Shown: one piece after another, positions 1-12,200 of the stretch
Layout: each line of letters begins with the position of its first letter
Numbering within the stretch: the first letter of the stretch is position 1
DNA from: Asterochloris sp. CNOR1
Taxonomy: Eukaryota; Chlorophyta; Trebouxiophyceae; Trebouxiales; Trebouxiaceae
Direction: 5' to 3'
Length of the DNA stretch: 64,000 bases
Assembly (NCBI GenBank): GCA_963969365.1
Contig: OZ017755.1
Coordinates: 2,542,001 to 2,606,000, forward strand
The notes under the pieces: model-generated
Database searches by the model: none
What the model was told of the DNA's origin: nothing
The model's input: only the letters and a program-made list of their open reading frames with translations
Translations under genes and position numbers: made by a program

Positions 1-264
1 TGGTACCCTGCCAGTTTGAGGCCTGTATCATGCTGCTGCACAACCCCAATGCTGGCACAGCCCTTTGTTTTCCTCTTGTCAGGTGCTTGACCCTTTCAGC
101 AAAGCTGGGGTTTGATTCCAAAACGCTTCCACACTGTGGATTGCCCTGCAGCTGGCTCAGCCAGAGCAGCCCTGCCTCGCACGGCGAGAGGACACGGCGA
201 GAGCTGCAGGCACTCTGGAAGCCTCATGCTGAATCAGGACTGACAGCTCTGCTGGGTTCTGCAG

Positions 265-3200
265 CAACCCAAAGCAACGCTGGCCAGTTGGGGGGAAGCG
301 CAGAGCCAGGCGACGTGCTGTCAGATGGAGTGGTGTCAGCATTCAAGACAGAGGAGCAGGACGTAGGTCCCCACCCACTGCAGACGCTGAGGCTGTCCCC
401 ACACAGCACACCATGGCCTCGCTTGTGCTGTTGGTGTCTGGATATGATTTGTTTCTCGTCATCTGTTCAATGCATCCTGCCTGCGGCAGAGGGGTTGCCT
501 TGCATGTGCTGTTGTGGCCTCTGCCTGCATCGCCTAGGCTGTGCCTGCACAGCTCTGCATTGCCGGGACTCTGCGCACCCTGCCCCTGCCCTATGCAGGG
601 CGACATCGAGACTGAGGCTGTCCCCACACAATACACCATCACCTTCCCTGGCAGCGAGGCTCAGGGGCTGCTGGCTGCGGCCCACCTGGCTGACAGCGCC
701 ACAGCTGTGGCAGAGCTGAGGTCTGCAATTAAGGTCGGGGACCAGCTGGGTGACCTGCTGGTTCTGGAACGTCTGGAGGTGCGTCATGTCATCACATGGT
801 CTATCCAAAGCACATTTAGGGTACAACCAGTTCGTCCATACCTAGCAGCAGGGGAGTCCAAAAGTTGCGCCTGCTGAGCTACTCTGCCTTGTTGCTGCAT
901 TCCTGTATGCCTACAGGCCTTCTGCCTTGCTGCAGGCTTGACAGGCTCGCCAGCTCCTTGCCTGTGTTGTTCACCTACATGCAATACCAAGCTTTTGCTG
1001 CCTTGCTGTGTGCCTGGGGCACCACAAGGGAGACCTGCAGGTGCTTCAAGCTGGCTGTCCGCCAACCAGACATATGCGCAGCCCCCTGAATTGCTCCCTA
1101 CTGGCCTCAGGTGCCCTCAGGCTGGTCGTCAACTGTCTGCTGCTGGCAGGCACTAGCAGGGCCGGGCGCCTGCCTGTTTTGTTGACTGTAATGGTTGCGC
1201 CCTGCAGCTCTCGAGCACTTCTCGTGAAATAGCGCCACCACCACGCCCACTCCCCTCTCAGACCAGGTCTGCTCATCCCTACAGGCCTCTGGAAACCTGA
1301 GGGTGACTCGCAAACGCTCCCTGGTGGCGGGCGCTGCCACCATGCCCCGCGCCTTCGCGGACGTGAAGCTGCACCTGGTGGCCCCAGGCTACGTGCACTC
1401 CGTGGCCGCGGATGCAGTGTATGTCCACTTCCTGGGGCGCGTCTCGGGGCGTGCCGGGCTGCCCCAGCTGTCAGACGTCTTTGTCAGCGACCCGCGGCAG
1501 CACTTCAAGGCGGGGCAGTCTGTGCGCGCCCAGGTCGTGCAGGTGACGAGGGTGCACCCAAAAGTGGCATCCGCAAACGCTGAGCGTCTTCTGCAATGTC
1601 AAGTGCTTTGCCATGCTCAGAGTTGTGCAGCTGGGCTTGGCTGTGCCTGCGCATCAAGGCTGCTGAGGAGCCGCACTCAGCTCTGAGCCATATGGAGCAT
1701 CCTGTGCTGGCCTGTAGATGATGTAGGATGACGCAGAGGCTGCAGAAGCAAGTCTGGCATACACTTGTTTCACTGTCCTGGGTGCCCCCTCAGGTGGACG
1801 CTGCAAAGGAGCGCTTTCTGGTGACGTTGAAGAGCAGCGCCGTAGGCTCCAAGGATGCAGGCTACCTGCAGGGCATGTTCCAGGACCTGGAGGCTGCTGA
1901 GGCGCTCAGGTGTGTGTGCTGGCTTGGTGACTTGGTGAGAAAGAGGGTGCATGTTGAACGTCACAGGCAGAGGGTACCTCTTCTGATGACACCAATTGCT
2001 GCAGCCCATGCATGCCACAGGGTGCCCCGCTGCCCGCCATTTGCAAGGGCTTGTTCCTGACTTGCTCGGCTCTCCCTTCGACAACATATTGGGGCTACGA
2101 CTGAAAGATTTTGCCTTCAGGGGGCAGCGCAACAAGTCGACCCTGCAGGCCACCCTGCCTGCACTTACAGCAGGCCGTCGAGTGACAGGGCGCCCTGTTA
2201 GCTGCCATTTGTAAGGGCATGATCCCTGACGGGCTTGCTGAACCCTGCTTGTCAACAGGGTGGGGCTTCAACCTTCTCCACTGTCTCCTACAGGATGCAG
2301 CACGATGAGGAGACGGAGGCCATCCCATGGCAGACCAGCCTGGCTGCCAGCAGCTTGGTTGATGTCACAGTGCATGAGCACAAGGACTACGGTATCGTCT
2401 GCGACTTCGCAGCGTTCCCAGACCTTGTGGGCCTTGCTGCCCCTCATCAGGCAAGTTGCTGAATGAGCAATTCTCTGCTGGGCTGCCTCCTGCCATGGCC
2501 AGCTTGCCTTACCAGGAAGTGCACTGTCTCTGACTGACCAGCACTTCCAGACCTTGCTGTCCCTCACCAGGTGCAGCGCATTGTGAGGGACCAGGCATTC
2601 ATGAACTGCCGTGCTTCAGTCGCTTGTTGCAGGAGCAGATCCTGCACGAAGGCATTTGGAGGAGGTTGCACAGCAGGTGCTGCTGCGTCTTTGGCTGTGG
2701 TGCAGTGTCGGCGGTAGCACCTGGTCACCTTGCTGATTGCAACCAGCCAGCGTCGTCAGTGGCGCCTTTTGTGCAGGTCAGGTGGGACTCAGGCTTGCCA
2801 GCAGCTATGCCCAGCACGCCCACTTAGTTTTGCATTCACCCAGCAAGCTTCCCCAATGTGGGCCCGGCTGTAGATGCCCACTGCCTGTCTGCCTTGTGCA
2901 GGTGCCGGGTATATGGCCTGCGGTATTCGCCGCTTTGCAGATGGCACCCAGAAGTGGAGAGACCTCCCCAGCACTGCCAAGCAAGCCTGCCACTTGATGA
3001 TGAGCTGCCTGCCTGGTGCAGGTCCCAAGGGAGCAGCCTGTGGATGTAGCCCTGTGTGGTTGTTGCGCAGCGCTGAATAGGAACAGGAAGAGTTCATTGA
3101 GCAGCACTACCTGCAAGTGTCTAGGCTTTTACTGAGCTGTTCGCCAGGTGCAGGCGCAAGGAAGCAGCCAGCACTGGGCACAGCCCTGCATGCCTGCCTG

Positions 3201-6200
3201 CTGAATGCTGACAGGCCGAGGCTTCTGATCAGCACCGCCCAGCAAGTCTTGCAAGCAATCATGAGCTGTCTTCCTTGTGCAGGTCACAGGGGAGCAGCCT
3301 GCGGTGGGCAAAGCCCTGCGGGCCTGCGTGTTGCATGCAAACAGGGAAGTGGGCATCGTGGACCTGTCTCTGCTGCCCCGCCTGGTGGAGGGAGCAGAGC
3401 AGCGGGCCAAACAGGGGCCTGCCATTGCTGCTGGGGATGGCAAGCAGAAGAAGAGCCGGAAGCGGAAGGCGGCAGAGGCAGCGTTGCAGACCACGGCCTC
3501 CTTGAAGGTGAGCCTTGCACGTCACTCTGCTTGTGGGATTGGCAGGTAGGCTGCAGCAGCTTCTGTGATGGGTGATGAAGACTCAGCAGAGGCAGAGGCA
3601 GCGCTGCAGGCATTGGACCGCTGCATCAATCTGTGTTGCGTTTGGTGCAGAGATAGTCTGCTGCAGCTTCTGTGATGGCTGCTGGAAAGGTGGCACTGCA
3701 GGCATTGGCCTCTGTGACAGCAAGCGCTGCTGACCGGTGCAGGGTGTGCAAGAGGCCTCAGTAAGTCTCCAGAGGTGCCATTGAGGCGACCTCGTCCCAT
3801 ACTTGGCAGTTCCATCACTATGCTGTACAGCCCTTCCGTGTCAGATGCTGCTGGGTGTGTCGTCCCTGCAGGTCGTCTGCGTCACTCCTGTCGCTGCTGC
3901 TTGCTGCCTGTAAGTCTGTGAAGGCACCTCTGCAGGCTGGCATGCAGAACCAGCAAGCTGTTGTGGAGCTTCTGAAGGACGAGTTTGCAGTGCTGTCCCT
4001 GCCCCAGGCTGGGCACGTCATCGGCTTTGCTGCCACGCGTGACTACAACCTCCAGACCCCTCGGGGCGCCCGCCAGCTCAAGCCTGGCCAGCATGTGACA
4101 GTCTCTGTCGCTGCCCCAGCCTCTGCAGAGACAGGTGACGTTTCGAGTAGTGCAAAGCAGCTGTGTGAGAGGCTTGGCCAGCCCCAGAGATGCTGGACAT
4201 GACAGGCTTCCACTCAGATGTCAGGCTGAGTGTGCAGCATCCGTCTTGCAGTCAGCCCCCAATCTGAACACCTGTCCTGCTGCATTTGCCTCCCTCCTAC
4301 GATGCTGCATGACTCAGGTTCGACGGAGCCATGTTTGCCCAGACATCGCTGGAGCTCATGCCTCCAACACCTCCCCCCCCCCTTCCCCTCCTCTCCCCCA
4401 GAGGGCTTCTGACTGACAGCCCATTCGGAAGTGCAGGTGGCAGGCTGCTGCTGCACTACCCTCTCCAGCAGCCGGCCAGTCACGATCGCAGCGAGCGCAG
4501 CGGCGTTCACATAGAGCCTGGGACAGTCCAGACCGTGACCATCACTGCAGTGCACATGGACCACTTGGAGGTGGCCACTGCCAGTGGTGAGAAGCAACAA
4601 GCGCTCCTCTGCGCAATGTAAAGGTCCCTTGGTGCTGCTCGGGTGGCATTGCGTGCTGATGCCTTTGTTGCGTGGCTTGGTAAAGTGCCGCCAGACCTGG
4701 CAGGGGGTTCTGTGCTGATGGAGTGGTGCAGGGTGGGGCTCCACTGAGCTAGTCGTCTGGTGCAAGAGCGGCTGCGACAGCAGTGAGCAGTGAGCTGCTA
4801 CCATGTGTTGCTGAAGCAGGCCCAGGCTGAATTCTGCTTGGTTGTCTCCACCTGCAGGTGTGCGGGGCAGGGTGGACATCACGCAGCTGGCAGACCCGGA
4901 GAGTCACCCAGGGGAGCACCCCTTGCAACCCTACTCCGAGGGGCAAACCCTCACAACTGTGGCTCTGGGCCTGCACGTAACTGCTGGCAGCAAGCACACA
5001 GCCAAGGGGGCGGGACAGAGCATGGAGTTCAGCGCCATGCCGGCGCTGCTGGCCGCCGCTGAGGGCGGGCAGAAACCTCCAGGCACTAAGGACAGGATTC
5101 GGCGCCTGCAGCCGGGGCAGAAGGTGCTCGGGTGAGCTGCGCTGCTGTCCCTTCCACCTTTTGCACAGCCTCTGGTGCCCTGCTACCAGGCCAAGCCTGG
5201 ACTCAAGGCACCTTTACTGGGTGAGCTCAGCCTTTGACCAGTCCAACACTCACATTACACCAAAGGCCGCAGTCTGAGCGGCAGCCCTGCACCAGAGCTG
5301 TGCTCTTTCATTTTGGGCTCATCATTGTACTTGGCTCCTCAGCTTGTGTTGAGCCAAAACATCATCACGGTGTTTCTTAGCGTCACCCAAGGGTGCTTGT
5401 ATAGGCTGTGCCGCGTTTTCTCTGCGCAAGCTTGGCTCAGATGTGCCCACTGCTCTGCAGGTACATAGTGGAGGCTTCAGAGCAATATGCAATGGTCCAG
5501 CTGGATGTTGGAGTGCGGGGGCGCCTTTCAGTCCTGGACTCATCAAGCGACCCAGCGGAGATGGGGCGCTTCGCTGAGCGCTTTGCCTTAGGGCAGCACG
5601 CCCGCGCAGCCCACTTCAGGGTGGTCCAGGCAAGTGCATACCACAGCGGCTTGCCATGGGGCAACCTGCAGCCGCATGATGGCAGGCGCTGCAGGGTCGC
5701 CTGAGCAAATGCCTCCTGCAGTGCTCCCCTGGCAGCTTTGACTTCACAAGGCCGGCTGGTCAGGCACCTGTCCTGGACATGCCTGCCACCAAGATCGCTT
5801 TGCTGCTGCACTGCAGCAGGGTGAGCCACTCACCCTTACGGCTGCCGTTTCAAAGTCTTGGCCTCTTGCACAGTGACATGCTTGCGCTCATTGCTGCTTG
5901 ACGTGAGATCAGATAAGAGTTGCAAGAGAATGTCTGTGCCACCCAAATGATGTCTCTGGCCAGGCAGAAAGTTTTGGCTGAAGCGTGTGTGCATGCAGCA
6001 CTGGGCTAGCATGCAGCTAGCCTCATTGAACTTGCTGGGCTGCCCTGCAGGTCGATGCCAGCAAGGGCACCGTGGACCTGTCTCTGGTCGACATTGACTC
6101 TGGCAGCGCCTCTGGCAGCGCTAGTGCTGCAGTTGCAGCCTCCGCTGGCGCCGTCCTGCCTGGGTGCATCGAGACCATCTCTGGTGCGGGTTTGAAGGTG

Positions 6201-9200
6201 CAGCTGGCGCCACGAGTGCACGGCTTTGCGCCGCTGACAGAGCTGCATGCAGGCTGGGTGGACAATGCCCTGGAAGGGTTTTCTGCTGGGCAGTATGTCA
6301 GGTAAGAGGCTGGGCGCAAGCAGATGCAGAGCCTCTGCAGCTGTCTTGACGGGGCTGGTCACCTGTTGTGGGGGCTTGCTACCTGTGTACTGCCCAGAGA
6401 GAGGCCTGCTGCAATTGATCAGTCAGAGTTTGTGACAAGCCATGCAGCTGCTGGTGTGGGTCGTGCAGGGCACATCTGCCACGCGCCATTCAGAGCCAAT
6501 CTTGCATGAGCATGGATGATGGCCAGTGCTCAGTGTGCCCAGTGCTGACAGGCATTCAATGCGCCCCATCTGCTGCAGGTGCACCGTGGTGACGCCCTCA
6601 GAGGCTGGCAAGCCTGCAGTCCTCTCTCTCCGGCAGCCTGTGGCTGCAGCAGCCGTTCAGCCACAAGGCAAGAAGCAGAAGAAAGCAGTCAAGGCAGCCA
6701 GTGAGGCTGTGCCACTGCTTGCCCTGGCAGACCTCAAAGAGGGGCTTGAGGTAGGCAATGCTTGTGCTTTCTGGCCATTTTGTGGAGGTTGTCATGCTCA
6801 ACGGACGCAGGGCCGGGTTTTGTACTCCTGTGCTGTTTCTCACTGCCTTATAGTCACTCTGCAGGAGCATGTCAGCAACTTCCTGCAGAGCGACTACATC
6901 CTGTTCATGCAATCTGATAGGGGCCTTGACTCATTGTGCCCTCGCTGGCTGGCATCTTTCTGCATGAAAGTGTGGTCGACACCACAAAGCTGTCAGAGGG
7001 CCTGGGGATCCACAAGGATCCAGCAGCTGCAGAACAATCATCTCACCCTTTGCTCAGGCAGCTCCGCTGCAAGCACTCATGGGCCCCTTCTGCTTGCTTC
7101 AGGTGAGGGGCTATGTGCGCAGCGTGAGCCCTGCCGGGGTCTTTGTCTGCCTCTCTGACAGCATCACAGCGCGGGTCCGTCTGAGCAACCTGGCAGACAC
7201 CTTTGTGGAGGACCCTAAGGCGGACTTCCCGGAGGGACGCCTTGTGCAGGGCAAGGTCATCAGCACCACTGGAGACAAGTGAGTGCTGCATGCTCAACTG
7301 GGGCTCTTGGGTGCGTACCGGGCCATGTGGTTGGAAGTCCTCACTGTGTGGAATGTTGTGAGTGTTGCTTGATACAAGTCAGGGCAGCCCATTGCTGGGA
7401 GTTGCTGCCTCTGTGGCTCGCTTGTGGCACTGTGACAGGTGACAATTGAGCACCCTGAGGGTGGTTTGCTGCTTGAAGTCGCTTTGCAAGACAGGGCAGG
7501 GACGTCAGCATTGCTGGCAACAAGCAGGTGTATTGCCCTGATTGTGTGGCCGCCATGGCCTTCCCAGCAGGCATTGAGGTCTGATAGAGCACAGCTGGCT
7601 GCACTTTGTGCATCCCCTGAAACCCTGCCTGGCCCTCTTTGATCTAGGAGGTTTCCCCTGGTTCCTGCTTCAATCCTGACCTGTCAGAGGGCTGCACCTT
7701 GGGTGAAGGCAGGGTATTTCAGGCAGCAGCCTTGTGCAACTCCTGTGTCTCCAAAGAGCCTGCACAGCCTCCTTGTGCCTGCCCAGCCCGCAGGTCTGAG
7801 GGCTGACCTCAAAGCAGAGTCCATAGGCCTCCCTTAGATTCCATGCCTGCCCACCCACAACAGAGTCTGTAGTCCTCCCCTGAATTCTCTGCCTCCTCAA
7901 GAAACCTTCTGCAGGTGAAAGGCCCACCATCCCATACCTGCTCTCCCTGCAGAGTTGAGATCAGTCTCAAGAAGAAGTCTGCGGTGCCAGACTGGATGCA
8001 GTTGAAGCAGCTGCAGCCTGGGCAGGTGGTGCGCGGCAAGATCAAGCGGGTAGAGGCCTTTGGCGTGTTTGTGCAGCTACACAACAGCTCACTGACGGGG
8101 TTGGCCCACAAGTCAGAGCTGTCCGACGATTTTGTCAAGGACCCTGCGGATGTGTATCAGGCTGGCCAAGGTAACAATATGAAGCAGCTACATGCTACAA
8201 AGCCAGCCCCTGCCGACAGCATTGTTGCCAGTCACACGGGTGGGCTGGGTCCAAGGGCTGGCTTGCTGCACGCACCAGAGTTTGGAGCCCTCTGGGAAGC
8301 GAAGAGAGAGGTTGGGTGCCTCCTGAACATCAGTGGCTGAGGACAGGGTATGAGTTTGCTTAGGCACGATTGTGGCTCCCTCACTGCAAGGCATCCCTGT
8401 GTCGCCCCTCACTTTGTGCAGAATCAGCAGGCACTAGCGTCTGCATGTCATGTCAGCCCAAGCACCTTTCATTGCCTCCAGGCTGGCACCTTTCAAGTTG
8501 CTGTTGCAGGGGTGCGAGCAGGGGTCCTGAATGTCACCAAAAAGCCAAGTCTCTTACTTCCCTGATGCAAGGGTTGAGCAGCGGTCCTGGAGGTTGACCA
8601 GGAGCATTCTCTCTGATTTTGCTGTTGCAGGGGTGCGAGCAGTGGTTCTGGAGGTTGACCAGGAGAGGCATAGGCTGTCACTGGGTCTGAAGGCAAGCTA
8701 CTTTGCTGACGTCGAAGAGCCAGCTCAGCAGCCGGAGGTAGGGCCCAATTTGAGGCTCACACAGGGGCGCTGCAGGCTGCGCATACCCTTGTTGCTGCTG
8801 GCTGCGGTTTGATGACAAGCTGCTTTGCTGGGGTCAAGGACAACATGGAGCAGGAGGTAAGGCCTGATGTGGGGCTACAAAATTGGCTGCACGCTGCTAC
8901 ACACATTGGTGCAGGCTGCGCATGCTTTGTTCCTGCTGGCTGGTATTGAGCAGTCACGCCGGCAAAGCGGCAGGAACTCATTTAGGCAGACATGGGGCTG
9001 ATGCACGCCTTGAATGAGAATTTGGCTGCTGACAACGTATTGCTTCTGGCGGCTGAGCTATGGAGCCAGCAACCTAACAGGAGATGAGCAAGCCATACAT
9101 ACAGTTGTGCCGGCGCTAATCTGGTGGCACAGACTGCACAAGGCTTGCTGCTGGTGGTGGTTGCAATCAGGAGGCACCACAGCAGCAAGTCTGCCAGGCA

Positions 9201-12200
9201 GCAGCTGCCTGCTGCATGTCTCTGCCCTGCCAAGGTGCCATGTTCCCGACAACCATTTCCCACTCTGAAGAGCTGCCCTCGCAAAAGGGGACCTTGTACA
9301 CAACACAATCGCCCATAAAGATATGAGCGCACCTGGCGAGACATGGGGGTGGTGCATAGCTTGCTACTACTGTTTGCTGCTGCTGCATATTAGCAGTGCC
9401 ACCAATAGAGGAGCTGTAGTGGGCATGCAAGTTGCTTGCTTTGGTTCATCTACCGGCAATGCAGCCTTCCAGAAGGCAAAGCTGCAGTGAGTTTGTCTGC
9501 CCACAAAGCGAGAACAGGCCATTTTCTGCAAGGCCTTCCTGCAGTCTGTTAAGTGTGAATGTGACTGCTGTGCAGGAGGAGGACGACCTGGAAGAGGCCA
9601 TGTTGGCAGCAGCTGACAGCGATGAGGAGGACCTGGAAGTGGAGCAGCTGCTGGCTGCCCGCGCTGTTGACGACTCAGCCGCAGATGGCGAGGTGGACGG
9701 AGAAGAGCTTGAGGTGAGCCAGGGTGCTATGTGCCAAATACGCTGGGAGGAACTCACTGGTGCAAGGGCTCCAACACTGCTGCGCAGGACACAGCCTGAG
9801 GTTTTGGTGAAGGAAAGCAGGAGCCTGACCTGAGACCAAGCCTACTTTGTCAGTTGAAGTGAAGCAGACTGCCTCAGGCTCCCTGCAGCACTTGTACCAC
9901 AGACAGGCCTCAGTGACCCTGAGCTGATGCAGATGGCTCAGGGGCTTTGACACTGCCAGGGTGCTGGATGCGAAGCCTGTTGTGGCACTTGCAGCAGCGC
10001 TCCTGCAGAGGCAGGCGCTGCTGCGGGAGCATCCCAGTCTTGTCTCGTATGCTGGTTGTAACACCAAGTGCTTAGACACTGATGAGCTGGAAGCGGCAGC
10101 CTGTCATGGCGCCTGCAGCAGCGCTTCTGCAAAGGCAGGGCTGCTGTGGGCGGCTGTCAGATTGTGTCCACGAAAGCCACTGCAAGCAGCAGAAGCAGGG
10201 AGATGCTTTTGGTTGAATGCAGAACGCAAAGGCACCTGCAAAATGATACATGTGCACCATTGCAGGGCGTGGAGGCTGCCACACCAGACGGCAGTGAGGA
10301 GGCAGAGTCAGATGAGTCAGATGAGGATGAGCCTGCTGCTGGCGCAGCCACATGGGCAGGCCACAGCGCTGCCCCTGTACGGGATCTGGGCCCAGTTGGA
10401 TGGGAGGACCCTGACAGCGCGGCTGCCCCCCTGGCAGCTGCCGCGCCCGTGCAAGGTAAGAACATGGAGGTGGTCTGTGAGATCTATCTCGTTACAGTGT
10501 GTAAAGCAGTCCGGCTGGCCACAGCACTGGTCCTGTGCACGACTGGAGCTGTGCAGAGCTTGAGCCATTTCGCTGAGAAGCTTTCACTAGTCGCCCACAG
10601 GCAGCTGCTGCGTCTGCGCAGGGTGGGGATATGTGGGTTGCTGTTGTGTCCCACACAGCAGCAAGCTGCATCGCCCGGTCTTGGCCTGTGGCGTCTTTCA
10701 GTTTGCAGCCTGGGTGCCTGCCATGGCATGCTTAGCACGGCACTGAGCAAGGCCTTCCTCCCATGTTGACATGCTTGCTTTGTCGGCCAGAGCAGATGCC
10801 ACAGCTCTCAGCCTGCTGCAGGCTTCTTTGCCTGCTGCAGCGCCCGCATGCAAGGTGGCCTGCTGCCTGAGCAGGCCTTGCCTTTTGCAAGTTGCTGCGT
10901 CACACCGTCGGCTTGCAGACTCCACCCTGGCAGGGGCCCCGCCTTGGCAAGGCCAGCGGCAAGCGCTCAACTGCGCTGAGACTGTGCTCCTGCTGAGTTG
11001 GTCATGCCTGCTTCCTGCACACCTTGGCCCCTACTAGGCCCATTTGGTCATGCCTGCTCCCTGCACAGCTTGGCGCCAACCAGGCCCAAGCGTCAGAAGG
11101 CTGCTCACAGAAGCAGAGAGACCATGGGCTGTGCTGTTGTCCTGGCTTTCCTGCAAAGTCCACCCCTGAGGAGACATGCAGGCTGGGCAAGGGCCTGTCC
11201 CCCTTTCAGAGCACGTGACGTTGCTGCAGAGCCCACCCCAGAGGAGGCACGCCGCCTGAGCAGGGCCCAGCGGCGGCGCCAGAAGGCCGCCAACGAGCGC
11301 GCTGTGCAGCAGCAGGAGAGGGCGCTCGCGGCAGGGGAGCAGGGTGGGCCTCAGAGCGCAGCAGAACACGAGCAGGCAGTCATGGCTCAGCCAGATGCCG
11401 GCGTGGTGTGGATCCAGTACATGGCCTTCCTCATATCCCTGGGGGAGGTGGAGAAGGCCCGGGGCCTGGCTGAGCGTGCGCTGCAGACCATCAACTACAG
11501 GTGGGGCTGCGTCCCACCCCGACCATTGGGTGTCAACATCGGTCATGATGCAGTGCTCAGGCTTCCCTGCTTGTGCTGATGGGGGTGATGACCAGGCTGC
11601 AGCCCCTCATTCATAGGGCTGGCTGGCAGCGCTGCATGTGGGATTACTGTGGACAGCGCAGTGGGTTCGTGCAAGGTGAATTCTAAATCACCCTCCCTAT
11701 ACTCAGGAAGTGCAGCGAGCCCAGTCTGGATCACCCTCCCAGGCTCAGGAGATGCAGCGAGCCCAGTCCTTTGCTGCATGCTTTGCTTGCGCTGCTGCTC
11801 TTGAGTACCAGGCCTTGTCTGCTGCAGTTGTCCTGTACCCATTATGGTTGGGTGCTTGACACCCACAAAGAGGCATGGGCTACTCAGGGTCGCAGACAAC
11901 ACATATCAAAATTGTGCCCTGGCCCCCTGCAGGCCAGAGCAGGGAGGGTGCAAGCTGGTGCTCATCCTTATCTACCTCAAGACTCTGCTTCACAACTCGA
12001 TCCACTGTAAACTTGAATAGTGTTCCCACCATGGTGCAGGCAGGAGCAGGAGAAGTTCAACATCTGGGTGGCCTGGCTCAACCTGGAAAGCAAATATGGG
12101 GAGCCCACGCCCGAGGAGGCTCTGACCAAGCTGTTCCAGCGGGCCCTGACCTATTGCGACCAGAAGAGGCTCTATCTGGCGCTGGTGGACGTCCTGGATC

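Noticed and set aside
30-719. Open frame of 229 codons at the left edge
   Set aside because: It runs through an intron. The S1-type coding is in two exons, 265-362 and 599-778, the second in a different frame.
2776-3300. Regularly spaced direct repeats as a CRISPR array
   Set aside because: Repeat units are imperfect, about 127 bp long, contain splice acceptors and lie in a eukaryotic intron.
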